DNA of 37,291 bases from an uncultured Formosa sp. (GCA_913052445.1 CAJXDP010000014.1:1-37291); one strand, 5' to 3'; counted from the stretch's first letter, positions 1-7,989 are shown. Notes: generated from the sequence alone by a model not told the origin. Numbers and translations are program-made.

Positions 1-6
1 CTAGTT

Positions 7-222
7 TTATTTTTTATTTTCTCTCAAATAGCGGTACAAATAAAAAGATAGCCCACCTATAAGTAGGTAGGGTATTACCATCAAGTAAACAATTCCATTG
101 TTAACTCCTTTTGCAGTAGATTGGCCGACTTCACTTTCTAGAACCGCTCGGCACATTGCACACTGCGCGTGTAGATTTAAATCCAGTATTATTAAACCAA
201 GAAACAAAACAGCTTTTTTCAA
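7..222 (-). CDS. Small CxxC-containing membrane protein, function unknown
   Basis: The product is 71 residues. A hydrophobic N-terminal segment (residues about 4-19) resembles a signal peptide. It is followed by C21-A-M-C24, and then by one strong membrane segment (about residues 45-63) with a basic tail, so the CxxC should lie outside the cytoplasm. The start codon is TTG: it is the first usable codon after the DUF420 stop, separated from it by one ATT triplet. An A-Q-C junction is a poor lipobox, so I do not call it a lipoprotein. It is the last gene of a tight block with DUF420 and SCO1, which suggests a role in copper or thiol chemistry during cytochrome oxidase assembly. That role is inference from context and the CxxC only. 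Confidence 0.75.
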   Translation of the reverse strand: MKKAVLFLGLIILDLNLHAQCAMCRAVLESEVGQSTAKGVNNGIVYLMVIPYLLIGGLSFYLYRYLRENKK

Positions 223-225
223 AAT

Positions 226-753
226 TTAAACGTAGTAAGGTGAAATCATAAGGAAAACAATTACACCAGTAACAGCAACATACAGCCAAACTGGATAGGC
301 AAATTTAACAATTTTTTTATGCGCCGCATAATCTCCTAGGTAGGCTCTTACGTAGCTTATCAAAACCAACGGTATCACAATGATAGAAAGCACTATGTGG
401 CTTATTAGAATAGAATAATAAATATAAGAAATCGGTCCTTCATATCTTGTTGGATCACTAGTCATATGATATGCTACATACATAACTAAAAAAATCAAAG
501 AACAAGCAATTGCTGTTTTCATTAAACCTTCGTGCAATCGTCTTTTATTACTGTTAATTGCAATTAGTGCAGAAATCAATAAAAGAGCGGTTAGACCATT
601 TATAGATGCATATATTGGTGGTAAGAATGACAATGGCTCTACGTTAGGAAGGCGTACCTTAAACAAAAGGGCAACGACAACAGGAATTGCCACTGACACT
701 ATGTTAACCCAGATTTGGTACTTTCTTTTCATAGTTTTAGTTTTATTATTCAT
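226..753 (-). CDS. DUF420 family membrane protein (CtaM-like), cytochrome oxidase biogenesis
   Basis: The 175-residue protein has about five hydrophobic segments and the family's spaced histidines in membrane regions (L-H-E-G, A-Y-H-M-T, S-H-I-V-L and A-A-H-K-K). This matches DUF420, whose Firmicutes member CtaM (YozB) is needed for activity of heme A-containing oxidases. The start at 753 overlaps the end of the SCO gene by 8 bases. A second in-frame ATG at residue 8 would leave a short gap instead, and the sequence does not decide between them. It sits between SCO1 and the small CxxC protein in what looks like one assembly operon. Family assignment is by pattern recognition, and its exact biochemical role is not known here. 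Confidence 0.8.
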   Translation of the reverse strand: MNNKTKTMKRKYQIWVNIVSVAIPVVVALLFKVRLPNVEPLSFLPPIYASINGLTALLLISALIAINSNKRRLHEGLMKTAIACSLIFLVMYVAYHMTSDPTRYEGPISYIYYSILISHIVLSIIVIPLVLISYVRAYLGDYAAHKKIVKFAYPVWLYVAVTGVIVFLMISPYYV

Positions 754-1492
754 CTCCTAACAGCTTTAGGATATCTTCTTTTAAGGCTGTAATATCTTCA
801 GACTCACCATCTTCATCAAATTGCTCAGCCTGACTAATAATCCCTTTGTAATATATTTTAGGGTTTCCAAAAGCGTCTGTTCTTGAGCGAATATACCCTT
901 CTTTATCAATCAGTGCAAAATTCCCTGAGTGTTCAAAGCCTCCGGCAGCGCCTTCAACCTCGGCTGCATACAGGTTAAATCCTGCATTTGCAAGGTTATA
1001 AATAGCCTCTTTATTACCAGTCATAAAATGCCAATTTGGATTAGTAACTCCGTAATTTATAGCATACTCTTTAAGCACTTCTTGCGTATCATAATCTGGA
1101 TTGATAGTAAAGGAGGCAACCCCAAAATCAATTCTTTTTGGAAACGTATTTTGAATGTTAACAAGGTTTTTGGTCATCTTTGGACAAATCGTTGGACAGG
1201 TAGAGAAAAAGAACTCAACAAGATATACCTTGCCGATATAGTCTTCATTAGAGATCATTTTTCCGTCTTGATTTGTAAAACGAAATGGCATAACTTTTTT
1301 TGGCGATCCATTAATAACTAGATAAGACAATTCACTCAGATCCTTAACAGACATCTGAACGTCTTTACTTCTACTCTCAGATCGTGTAACGTCGTTATTT
1401 TGAATCCTATCTACTATTCTTGGAACCACAATAATTCCAAAGATTAAAATGATAAACGAAGCCCCTACATATGAATAACTAGTTTTTTTCAT
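746..1492 (-). CDS. SCO1/SenC family copper chaperone for cytochrome c oxidase
   Basis: The 248-residue protein has one N-terminal membrane anchor (residues about 8-25) and then a thioredoxin-fold domain. The SCO copper site is complete: C99 and C103 in the C-P-T-I-C-P motif, and H188 in the F-E-H-S-G motif. The typical N-W-H-F-x-T-G segment is at about residues 153-159. SCO proteins deliver copper to, or reduce, the CuA site of oxidase subunit II on the outer face of the membrane. The start overlaps the end of the upstream cysteine-less homologue by 14 bases and the stop overlaps DUF420, indicating translational coupling. An acidic C-terminal stretch (E-D-G-E-S-E-D) is unremarkable. Confidence 0.93.
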   Translation of the reverse strand: MKKTSYSYVGASFIILIFGIIVVPRIVDRIQNNDVTRSESRSKDVQMSVKDLSELSYLVINGSPKKVMPFRFTNQDGKMISNEDYIGKVYLVEFFFSTCPTICPKMTKNLVNIQNTFPKRIDFGVASFTINPDYDTQEVLKEYAINYGVTNPNWHFMTGNKEAIYNLANAGFNLYAAEVEGAAGGFEHSGNFALIDKEGYIRSRTDAFGNPKIYYKGIISQAEQFDEDGESEDITALKEDILKLLGDE

Positions 1493-2198
1493 CTCCTTTT
1501 AAATCCTCTGCTCTACGGGTTGTAGAATTAAAATTTCCTTTTCGTTTTTGACGATATTCAGTGAAAAGAATTCTTACATCTTCACTCATTTTATTTTTTA
1601 ACAAAGAAACATCTAGACAGTCATAAGAGCTAAGTCCCTTTATGGGTAGGTTTCTTTTAATTTCATTTTTATCACGGTCATCCAGGCGACCGCGCTGGTT
1701 TCGTTCCTTGTCAATGATAAAAACATCTAGAGTTTTCAAACTGGAATCTAAATTAGTTGATGTTTTAAGTGCTTGGTAGAAAGAAAGAATATCATCATCT
1801 GATCCAAAGCCGAATTTCCAATAACTTAAAAACTCGTATTGATTTAACTCTTTCTCCAACAATTCTACTTGATCTTTAGCAGACTCAGGTACTAAAATGA
1901 CTATTTGAAATCGCTTAAAACCTCTAAATTTATCATAAACAAGTTCTTTTAAGTTGAGAGCTAAAATAGCATCTTTCATGGGATTCTCACCTTGAAAACC
2001 TAATACGGTAAGATGATTTTCTAAGCTTATTTCTTTCCCGTTTTTATCAACAAAATTAGTGAGTTCTGGCAGGTTCTTATTTAACACATCGAGCGTCTTA
2101 TAGTTATGTTTTGAAGGGTATAAAAACAACAAAAAAAGTACCGGTAAAAAAAACAGTACTATGAGTACAAATGGTTTTTTATATTTGTTGAAGTTCAT
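1479..2198 (-). CDS. Membrane-anchored SCO/thioredoxin-fold-like protein lacking the copper cysteines
   Basis: The 239-residue protein has an N-terminal membrane anchor (about residues 9-27) and an extracytoplasmic domain. I do not recognise it as a named family. The order of elements follows SCO: a V-D-K-N-G-K-E-I-S-L opening, a strand V-L-G-F, a long helix, a strand I-V-I-L-V-P, a W-K-F-G segment at the place of the SCO W-H-F-x-T-G, and a late V-F-I-I-D-K-E strand. The CxxxC region is replaced by Q-G-E-N-P, and the only cysteine is near the C-terminus (C-L-D-V). It is therefore probably not a copper chaperone of the usual kind. It overlaps SCO1 by 14 bases and is the first gene after a terminator. 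Role in oxidase assembly is inferred. Confidence 0.65.
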   Translation of the reverse strand: MNFNKYKKPFVLIVLFFLPVLFLLFLYPSKHNYKTLDVLNKNLPELTNFVDKNGKEISLENHLTVLGFQGENPMKDAILALNLKELVYDKFRGFKRFQIVILVPESAKDQVELLEKELNQYEFLSYWKFGFGSDDDILSFYQALKTSTNLDSSLKTLDVFIIDKERNQRGRLDDRDKNEIKRNLPIKGLSSYDCLDVSLLKNKMSEDVRILFTEYRQKRKGNFNSTTRRAEDLKGDEKN

Positions 2199-2202
2199 AA
2201 CA

Positions 2203-2210
2203 CAAAAATA
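2203..2210 (-). promoter_or_regulatory. Candidate -7 box for the SCO block, possibly leaderless
   Basis: On the minus strand TATTTTTG matches the flavobacterial -7 consensus TAnnTTTG exactly. It ends 4 bases before the ATG at 2198, which would place the transcription start at or next to the A of the start codon. No TTG is found at the usual -33 distance, because that region is occupied by the terminator hairpin. The match may simply be part of the T-tract. Confidence 0.3.
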
Positions 2211-2238
2211 AAAAAGACGACCTAAATTAGCCGTCTTT
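2206..2238 (-). terminator. Rho-independent terminator after the oxidase subunit genes
   Basis: Read on the minus strand, AAAGACG (2238-2232) pairs with CGTCTTT (2219-2213) around a 12-base loop that can itself form a CTA/TAG inner helix. A T-rich tail TTTTTTATTTTT follows. It lies just downstream of the subunit IV stop and only about 8 bases upstream of the next start codon, so it separates the oxidase structural genes from the SCO assembly block or attenuates transcription into it. Confidence 0.8.
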
Positions 2239-2260
2239 AAATGTTAATATTTATAAATTT

Positions 2261-2704
2261 TTAAAAATCCCGTTTCACAAACCCGTTTGTATAAACAGAT
2301 TCAATATAGCCTGCTTCTTGAAGTAATATAAAAATAAGATACGAAATCAAAAATATGGTAGTCCAAACTACTAGTCTTCGAAGGGCTTTTGTTTCGTCAC
2401 GCAAATGCATAAAATCCCAAGCGATGTAATATGCCTTAACAATTGTAAGAACAATAAACAATAAGTTTAAGCTTTTCATATAAATAAAACCGGAAAATAA
2501 TATATTTCCTAATAGAGCTCCAAAGCCACCTTCAAAAGGAGTCATTGAAGGAGTCATTAAGAACTCAGGTTTATATATACCTAGCACTACTTCTACTGCA
2601 GTAATAATCGAGAGTAACACGAGAACTCCCCATATTTTTTGTGTATTAGACTTAAACTTTATTAAGCCTCTGAAAATCTCTAACTTATGTGCGTGATCTG
2701 CCAT
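2261..2704 (-). CDS. Cytochrome c oxidase subunit IV family protein (prokaryotic COX4/CyoD-like)
   Basis: The 147-residue protein has three membrane segments (about residues 24-44, 62-90 and 108-128). The characteristic K-A-Y-Y-I-A-W-D-F-M-H-L-R-D-E motif sits between the second and third and identifies the small subunit IV found in Bacteroidota heme-copper oxidases. It is non-catalytic and is thought to stabilise the oxidase. The gene follows the longer subunit III gene by 17 bases and is closed by a terminator, so it is the last structural gene of this transcript. Confidence 0.88.
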   Translation of the reverse strand: MADHAHKLEIFRGLIKFKSNTQKIWGVLVLLSIITAVEVVLGIYKPEFLMTPSMTPFEGGFGALLGNILFSGFIYMKSLNLLFIVLTIVKAYYIAWDFMHLRDETKALRRLVVWTTIFLISYLIFILLQEAGYIESVYTNGFVKRDF

Positions 2705-2721
2705 TTTAAAAAATTATATAA

Positions 2722-3723
2722 TTAAACCAGGTAAAAGAATGTGAATACAAATACCCAAACTAAATCTACAAAGTGCCAATATAAACCTACTTTTTCAACC
2801 ATTTCATAGCTTTTTCTACGCTCATATGTTCCAATGATAACATTAAAAAAGATGATGATATTAAGAACAACCCCAGACAAAACGTGAAACCCGTGAAAGC
2901 CAGTGATAAAGAAAAAGAAGTCCGCGAATAGTGGCGCACCATATTCGTTAACCTCTAGATTGGCACCTTTCACATAACGTCTTCCGTTGTTTTTAACTTG
3001 AGCTAAAGAGGCTTCTCTAGAAAGCACTGTTTTTTCACCTTCTTTGTTGATGGTTTGCGTTCGTACTAATATAGAAGGGTGATCTTCTAATCCGTGATAT
3101 ACGTCATTTACAGAAAATACAGGTAAAGCTCCTTCATCTACAAACCAGAGTCCGTTTTTGTTTTCGTGTTTTGTGCGCTCCGTATGCGAAGCTGTAGTAA
3201 ATTCCTCAACCGCGACTCGTTTAAATACAAGATCACCCTCAATAGTTTTATATTCTCCAAATTGTAAAATATTTCCGCCTTTGGTTTGCACCGCTCCGTA
3301 ATCTCCCTGAATAAAAGTAGCCCACTCCCAGGCTTGTGAGCCTACAAAAATAGCACCCCCTATGATGGTAAAAAACATGTACCATATTACTTTATTTTTT
3401 TTCATTTCGTGTCCAGCATCCACTGCTAAAACCATTGTTACAGATGACATAATCAAAACAAATGTCATAAAAGCAACATAAATCATTGGAAGTTCTTGTC
3501 CGTGTAAAAATGGGACGTGCGTAAAGACCTCATCTGCTATAGGCCAGTAGTCTATAAACTTAAATCTCGAAAACCCATAGGCCGCTAAAAAGCCTGAAAA
3601 GGTTAAAGCATCGGAGACGATGAAAAACCACATCATCATTTTACCATAACTTGATTTGAGCGGTTGATTACCTCCACCCCAAGTTTTTCCTTCTGTTCCG
3701 GTGCTAACTACTGTAGAATCCAT
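2722..3723 (-). CDS. Cytochrome c oxidase subunit III with a large extramembrane insertion
   Basis: The 333-residue protein has five membrane segments (about residues 28-50, 78-100, 112-132, 266-292 and 313-333). Family motifs include W-x-F-I-x-S-D-A near the first segment, F-x-I-T-G-F-H-G-F-H-V-x-S-G in the fourth and Y-W-H-F-V-D-x-V-W at the end. Between segments three and four, roughly residues 143-262, is a hydrophilic insert of about 120 residues that ordinary five-helix subunit III proteins lack. I recall similar inserts in other flavobacteria. Subunit III stabilises the catalytic core and its proton uptake. It is followed by subunit IV and preceded by a second, shorter subunit III gene. 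Confidence 0.92.
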   Translation of the reverse strand: MDSTVVSTGTEGKTWGGGNQPLKSSYGKMMMWFFIVSDALTFSGFLAAYGFSRFKFIDYWPIADEVFTHVPFLHGQELPMIYVAFMTFVLIMSSVTMVLAVDAGHEMKKNKVIWYMFFTIIGGAIFVGSQAWEWATFIQGDYGAVQTKGGNILQFGEYKTIEGDLVFKRVAVEEFTTASHTERTKHENKNGLWFVDEGALPVFSVNDVYHGLEDHPSILVRTQTINKEGEKTVLSREASLAQVKNNGRRYVKGANLEVNEYGAPLFADFFFFITGFHGFHVLSGVVLNIIIFFNVIIGTYERRKSYEMVEKVGLYWHFVDLVWVFVFTFFYLV

Positions 3724-3767
3724 AAGGGTAATTTATTTTTTGAGTTGTGCAAAAATAAGCATTTTAT

Positions 3768-4349
3768 TTAGTTAAATAAATATAAAAAGAAAAAGAGGTA
3801 TACCCATAAAACATCCACAAAATGCCAAAAATTAAAGGCAATGTCAAATCCGAGTCTGTTTTCGTTTGAATATTTCTTATTCAATTGATTGATAGTAACC
3901 ACAAATAGGCACACAATTCCAGCTAAAACATGTATAATATGAACTACAGCTATAACATATATGTAGGACATGGTGATATTGCTTGTTGCTCCAGTAAAAT
4001 TATATCCTGATGCAATTATTTGATTAAACCCTTGTATTTGGGAGTAAATAAATGCAATTCCAAGAACAAAAGCACCAATTAAAAGTGACGTTGTAATAGC
4101 TGATTTGTTATTGTTAAAAGCCTGTTTTGCCAAAAACAGTAAAACACTACTTAAAACAATAATTAAAGTGCTGTAAGTAAATGCACTTGGTAAAATAAAG
4201 TTCGTCAGCCAGTCTTCCCTTGAACTACTCACTATAAAAGCACTTGTAAGGCCTGCAAAAGACATGACTAGAGAGATAATCCCAAACCACAGCATCATTT
4301 TTTTTGCACGATTTTGTTTTTCTTGTCTAGTCCCTTGTGTTAAATCCAT
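3768..4349 (-). CDS. Heme-copper oxidase subunit III, short form (CyoC/CtaE-like)
   Basis: The 193-residue protein has five membrane segments and the same family ends as its neighbour: M-L-W-F-G-I-I-S near the first helix, V-H-I-I-H-V-L-A-G in the fourth and F-W-H-F-V-D-V-L-W-V-Y near the C-terminus. It lacks the long insert of the downstream copy. The start overlaps the end of ctaB by 10 bases and 44 bases separate it from the longer subunit III gene. Two adjacent, diverged subunit III genes are a usual arrangement in this group as far as I know. Whether both are in one enzyme cannot be told from the sequence. Confidence 0.9.
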   Translation of the reverse strand: MDLTQGTRQEKQNRAKKMMLWFGIISLVMSFAGLTSAFIVSSSREDWLTNFILPSAFTYSTLIIVLSSVLLFLAKQAFNNNKSAITTSLLIGAFVLGIAFIYSQIQGFNQIIASGYNFTGATSNITMSYIYVIAVVHIIHVLAGIVCLFVVTINQLNKKYSNENRLGFDIAFNFWHFVDVLWVYLFFFLYLFN

Positions 4350-5245
4350 AGTCTGATAAATTTATCTAAAACGTATATAATTTGAATGGTGGTTATATAA
4401 ACAACACTTGCAAGCATCAGTTGTCGTGCGGATTTTTCAGTTTGATTTTTAAAAAGCTGAAAGCCAAAAAACAAAAACAAGAGTCCACAGGCAAAAACTA
4501 AAATTGCTGCTGGTACAGTAAGGCTTAAGGATCCTGTAAAACCAAACACAGGTACAATTGAAATCAGTACTGTCCATGCTATGTAAGTTATTGACTGGAG
4601 GGCAGTGCCCTTGTCTCGCTTGCCTGTCGGCAACATGTTAAACCCCGCTTTCTGATAGTCGTCGTGCAGAAACCATCCAATAGCCCAAAAATGAGGAAAT
4701 TGCCAAAAAAACTGTAGAATAAATAGAACGCCAGGTTCGATACCAAATTTCCCTGTAGCTGCTACCCAGCCTAACATAAAGGGAATGGCTCCTGGAATCG
4801 CACCAACAAATACCGATAGCGAAGTCTTTTGCTTTAAAGGAGTATAAGCGCTTGTATATAGACATATTGATATTGCACCAAACATGGCGGTTATTTCGTT
4901 AATACTGTATAAAATAGAAAGGCCTGCTACGGACAAAACCACTGCTAAAACAAAAGCATTAGTAACGCTCATGCGCCCAGTTGGGATGGGTCTGTTTTTG
5001 GTGCGATCCATTAGAGCGTCTAAATCTCGTTCAATAATCTGATTAAAAACGTTGGAAGCGCCAACCATAAAATACCCTCCGATGGCTAAAAGAAATAATG
5101 TAGGGAAATGAATAGTTTCTACTGCTAACAAATAACCTGCCACAGACGAAAACACAACGCTGAGAGACAGGCCCATCTTTGTCACTACTTTGAAATTAGT
5201 AAGGAGTGACGTTGGCATACTTGATGTATTGGTGTTGTTTGGCAT
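4340..5245 (-). CDS. ctaB: Protoheme IX farnesyltransferase (heme O synthase)
   Basis: The 301-residue UbiA-family membrane enzyme converts heme B to heme O by adding a farnesyl group, the first step towards heme A. The first aspartate-rich site is at residues about 65-87 (N-x-F-N-Q-I-I-E-R-D-x-D-x-x-M-x-R-T-x-x-R-P). The second loop carries H-D-D-Y-x-x-A-G-F-N-M-L-P. Around eight or nine hydrophobic segments follow in the expected order. The ATG at 5245 is 29 bases downstream of a good promoter box. A second in-frame ATG lies at residue 10. It is the first gene of the oxidase transcript and overlaps the next gene by 10 bases. Confidence 0.95.
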   Translation of the reverse strand: MPNNTNTSSMPTSLLTNFKVVTKMGLSLSVVFSSVAGYLLAVETIHFPTLFLLAIGGYFMVGASNVFNQIIERDLDALMDRTKNRPIPTGRMSVTNAFVLAVVLSVAGLSILYSINEITAMFGAISICLYTSAYTPLKQKTSLSVFVGAIPGAIPFMLGWVAATGKFGIEPGVLFILQFFWQFPHFWAIGWFLHDDYQKAGFNMLPTGKRDKGTALQSITYIAWTVLISIVPVFGFTGSLSLTVPAAILVFACGLLFLFFGFQLFKNQTEKSARQLMLASVVYITTIQIIYVLDKFIRLWI

Positions 5246-5251
5246 AGAGGT

Positions 5252-5286
5252 GAAGTATCTTCACATTTAAGGCCCAAAGATACTTC
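5252..5286. promoter_or_regulatory. Perfect 10-bp inverted repeat over the ctaB promoter, possible operator
   Basis: GAAGTATCTT at 5252-5261 is repeated inverted as AAGATACTTC at 5277-5286, 15 bases apart. One arm overlaps the -7 box of ctaB and the other lies in the short leader. Each arm is itself nearly palindromic (GAAG-TAT-CTTC). Because one arm is upstream of the likely transcription start, the repeat would act on DNA rather than as an RNA hairpin. The regulator is unknown. Confidence 0.45.
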
Positions 5287-5304
5287 TAAAATATATTTTG
5301 ACAA
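5275..5304 (-). promoter_or_regulatory. Promoter of the ctaB-oxidase operon
   Basis: On the minus strand a TTG (5304-5302) is followed after exactly 19 bases by TATCTTTG (5282-5275), a full match to the flavobacterial consensus TTG-N19-TAnnTTTG. The predicted start is near 5271, giving a leader of about 26 bases to the ATG at 5245. Confidence 0.65.
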
Positions 5305-5351
5305 TGTAATTTTAAGAAATAAACACCCTTTTTTGAAATATATAACAAGGC

Positions 5352-7970
5352 TTAAAGTACAAATCGATATGTGGCTTTGAGTAAGAAAATATTTTGAGGA
5401 CGTTGATCTAAAATTCCAGTTTCAAGATCTCCAAGTAACCCATTTGAAGAATAAACAGGACTGTTAATTCCTTGAGACCAAACTAAAAACAACTCAGAGC
5501 CAGGAATATATTCCCATCTGAGAACCAAATTAGAGTTGAATTGAACTTGAGAAAAATCAGGGTTATCAAAACTGTAATCAAAAGTTCCGTCGGAATTATC
5601 GTCAATATTATAAACCCCCTGATTAAGACTAAGCTGTTCATTGCTGTATACTTGGAAGCGGTCTTTTAAGCGGTTTCCTGTCGGATCAGTAACATACTTA
5701 AGGTCCGTATAAATCCCACGCGAAACGAACGGTTGTCCATAATACTGAATTGATAAATTTGGATTTATAGTGTAATTTAAACGAATAGAAGCCTGAAAAG
5801 TTTGATTATCAATCGATCCTAAAACATAACGGGTCTCTCCGTTAAACGCGGCTTGAGTTATGTATTGGGTTTTGCTGGGGCGTGAACTATACTCAGGAGA
5901 TATTGAAATATTGAGTGCGTTTGTTGGTTGATAATTTAGCTCCGCTTCTACCTTTAGAAAAGAAGATTCATTGTATTTGGTCTGGGAAATAACAGCTCCT
6001 AATCTAGAGAATACCTTTTTTCTCTTATCTGAATTTATATAAATATATTGATACCCATTTTTTGAAATCCGCCATCTTGGACCACCCCTCAAGTTAGTAT
6101 TCGAGTAGTTTATTGGCTTATAGGCTCCTCCAATATCTAGCGTCCAATTGTTAACAAAACTAATGTCTGCATTGAGTTCATATTGCAGTCTATTGTAATT
6201 TCCTTCAAAATCAAATTTCGAGAATTGACCTAATTCGACACTTAGGTCTCTAAAAATACTCACAGGCTTTATGGTTCTATAGCTAAGGTTAACAAATTGA
6301 GTTATGTCATCAGCACTTCTTAAAAAGCCGATGTCGTTTAACTCAAGTTCTGGAGATACCCATTTAAATCCAGCGTTATAGTTCCAATATAGGCCCCCAA
6401 TTTTACCGAAATCAAAGCGGCCGCCAGTTCCTGTTAATGAAGTTCGATTTGGATCAACGGTTAGATGACTTGCATCAACCCTGTTAAATAAGTGTGTTAT
6501 ATTTTCCTGAGTAAGTTTAATCGACTCTTTGCTCCCTTTAACATGACTCAGCACCACATTAGCATCAATATAATAGGCCCTATTGTTCCATTGATGTTTA
6601 AAATCAATACCTCCAGAATAAGCTGATTTTCTCAGATCTGATAATTCAGAACTAATCGAGCGGTTTGTCGCTGTAAAAATACCGCCTAAAAAGGTGCTTT
6701 TTTGATTAAAATCTTTTTGAATGCGCCCTACAAAATAATTGGTAAAGGGCTCTGCAAGAGATTTAGAAGTGGTCCCATTGGAACTTAACGTTGTAAATTC
6801 TTTGGAGGTCATACTTTCCAAAACTCCAATAGACCAACCGTTTTTGGTCTTTCCACTAAATTTCGCAGCTCCTAAGATGGTTGTATTTTGTGGCTGGTCT
6901 ATAAATTCTCCTTCGGAACTATCTGGGTAAATCTGTGGGGTTCTACCTATGCGTCGAGAAAAAAATAAGTTATCTCGGTTTCCTGAAAATTGATAATTGA
7001 AAATATTTTTGTTTTCAACAAAAAACGGACGTTGATCCCTATTAAAAACCTCAAATCCGTCTAATGCAATAGCAGCAGGATCGGCTTCAACTTGACCAAA
7101 ATCAGGGTTAATGGTTATGTCAAGAGTCAAGTCATTTGTAATACCAATCTTTGCGTCTAATCCAGCGTTAATATTAAAATCATTCCCGTCTGAAAAGGGG
7201 TTTCCTTGCTCTGGTTTGTATCGATCTAACTTAGTGACTGTAAATGGTTGAATTTCAATTTGTTTTTGAGGCTTTATATCATATAGTCCGTGCAACTCCC
7301 CTGCTTCACTTACCCAACCTGCAGAACCTACAGGGATTCGGTCCCAGCTAGATAGTTCATTTTTTTTAAAATAATTGCGAGTAATATTTAGTCCCCAAAC
7401 CTGCTTTTGGTCATTACTGAATCTTAATTGACTTAGAGGAATTTTCATTTCTGCAGACCATCCGTCCGCGTCAATTAGGGCCTTAGTACTCCAAATAGGG
7501 TTCCAACTATCATCAATATTATCTCCATTGTCTGTTAGAATCTCATCACCTCTTACACCAGCTGCAGTAACAGTGAATAAGAATGCTGTTCTAAGATCGT
7601 GATAACTATCGATAAGCACATTAATGCGATCCCCTACAAATCCGTCACGCCTTGAAAGGCGATTGGTAATTGTTTCAGGCTCCGGATCTAGCGCTTTAAG
7701 TGCAATATATAAGTGTTTCTGGTCATAAACGATCTTAAACTGAGTTTGAACTGAAGGAGGGGTGTTCTCGTTTGGCATCAATTCAATAAAGTCAGAACCC
7801 CATTCAACAGAGCTCCAAACATAATCATCTAAAACACCATCTATAACTGGAGAGTTGGCGCTATCTACATTATGTGTTGTATAGATTTTTGGGCTCAATG
7901 GCGGAGACTCCTGAGCTGCAAGTTGACAACTCAGAGCCAAGGCAAATATGGCTTTTATTAAAAACTTCAT
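5352..7970 (-). CDS. DUF5916 outer-membrane protein with N-terminal CBM9-like domain
   Basis: The 872-residue protein has a signal peptide (residues 1-19, ending L-A-A-Q). A carbohydrate-binding family 9-like domain at about residues 35-225 contains I-D-G-V-L-D-D-x-V-W and, later, A-E-M-K-I-P-L-S-Q-L-R-F. From about residue 240 to the end is the DUF5916 region, rich in alternating amphipathic strands with a terminal Y-R-F-V-L, typical of an outer-membrane barrel. The family is common in Bacteroidota and its function is not established. The CBM9 name does not prove sugar binding. It has its own promoter, divergent from rplM, and no functional link to the oxidase genes downstream is evident. 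Confidence 0.85.
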   Translation of the reverse strand: MKFLIKAIFALALSCQLAAQESPPLSPKIYTTHNVDSANSPVIDGVLDDYVWSSVEWGSDFIELMPNENTPPSVQTQFKIVYDQKHLYIALKALDPEPETITNRLSRRDGFVGDRINVLIDSYHDLRTAFLFTVTAAGVRGDEILTDNGDNIDDSWNPIWSTKALIDADGWSAEMKIPLSQLRFSNDQKQVWGLNITRNYFKKNELSSWDRIPVGSAGWVSEAGELHGLYDIKPQKQIEIQPFTVTKLDRYKPEQGNPFSDGNDFNINAGLDAKIGITNDLTLDITINPDFGQVEADPAAIALDGFEVFNRDQRPFFVENKNIFNYQFSGNRDNLFFSRRIGRTPQIYPDSSEGEFIDQPQNTTILGAAKFSGKTKNGWSIGVLESMTSKEFTTLSSNGTTSKSLAEPFTNYFVGRIQKDFNQKSTFLGGIFTATNRSISSELSDLRKSAYSGGIDFKHQWNNRAYYIDANVVLSHVKGSKESIKLTQENITHLFNRVDASHLTVDPNRTSLTGTGGRFDFGKIGGLYWNYNAGFKWVSPELELNDIGFLRSADDITQFVNLSYRTIKPVSIFRDLSVELGQFSKFDFEGNYNRLQYELNADISFVNNWTLDIGGAYKPINYSNTNLRGGPRWRISKNGYQYIYINSDKRKKVFSRLGAVISQTKYNESSFLKVEAELNYQPTNALNISISPEYSSRPSKTQYITQAAFNGETRYVLGSIDNQTFQASIRLNYTINPNLSIQYYGQPFVSRGIYTDLKYVTDPTGNRLKDRFQVYSNEQLSLNQGVYNIDDNSDGTFDYSFDNPDFSQVQFNSNLVLRWEYIPGSELFLVWSQGINSPVYSSNGLLGDLETGILDQRPQNIFLLKATYRFVL

Positions 7971-7989
7971 AAAATTGAAGGGTTTGAAA

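Noticed and set aside
929-1321. 130-codon plus-strand frame over the SCO gene
   Set aside because: It is fully antisense to SCO1, which has all catalytic residues; the composition is not protein-like and no promoter is visible.
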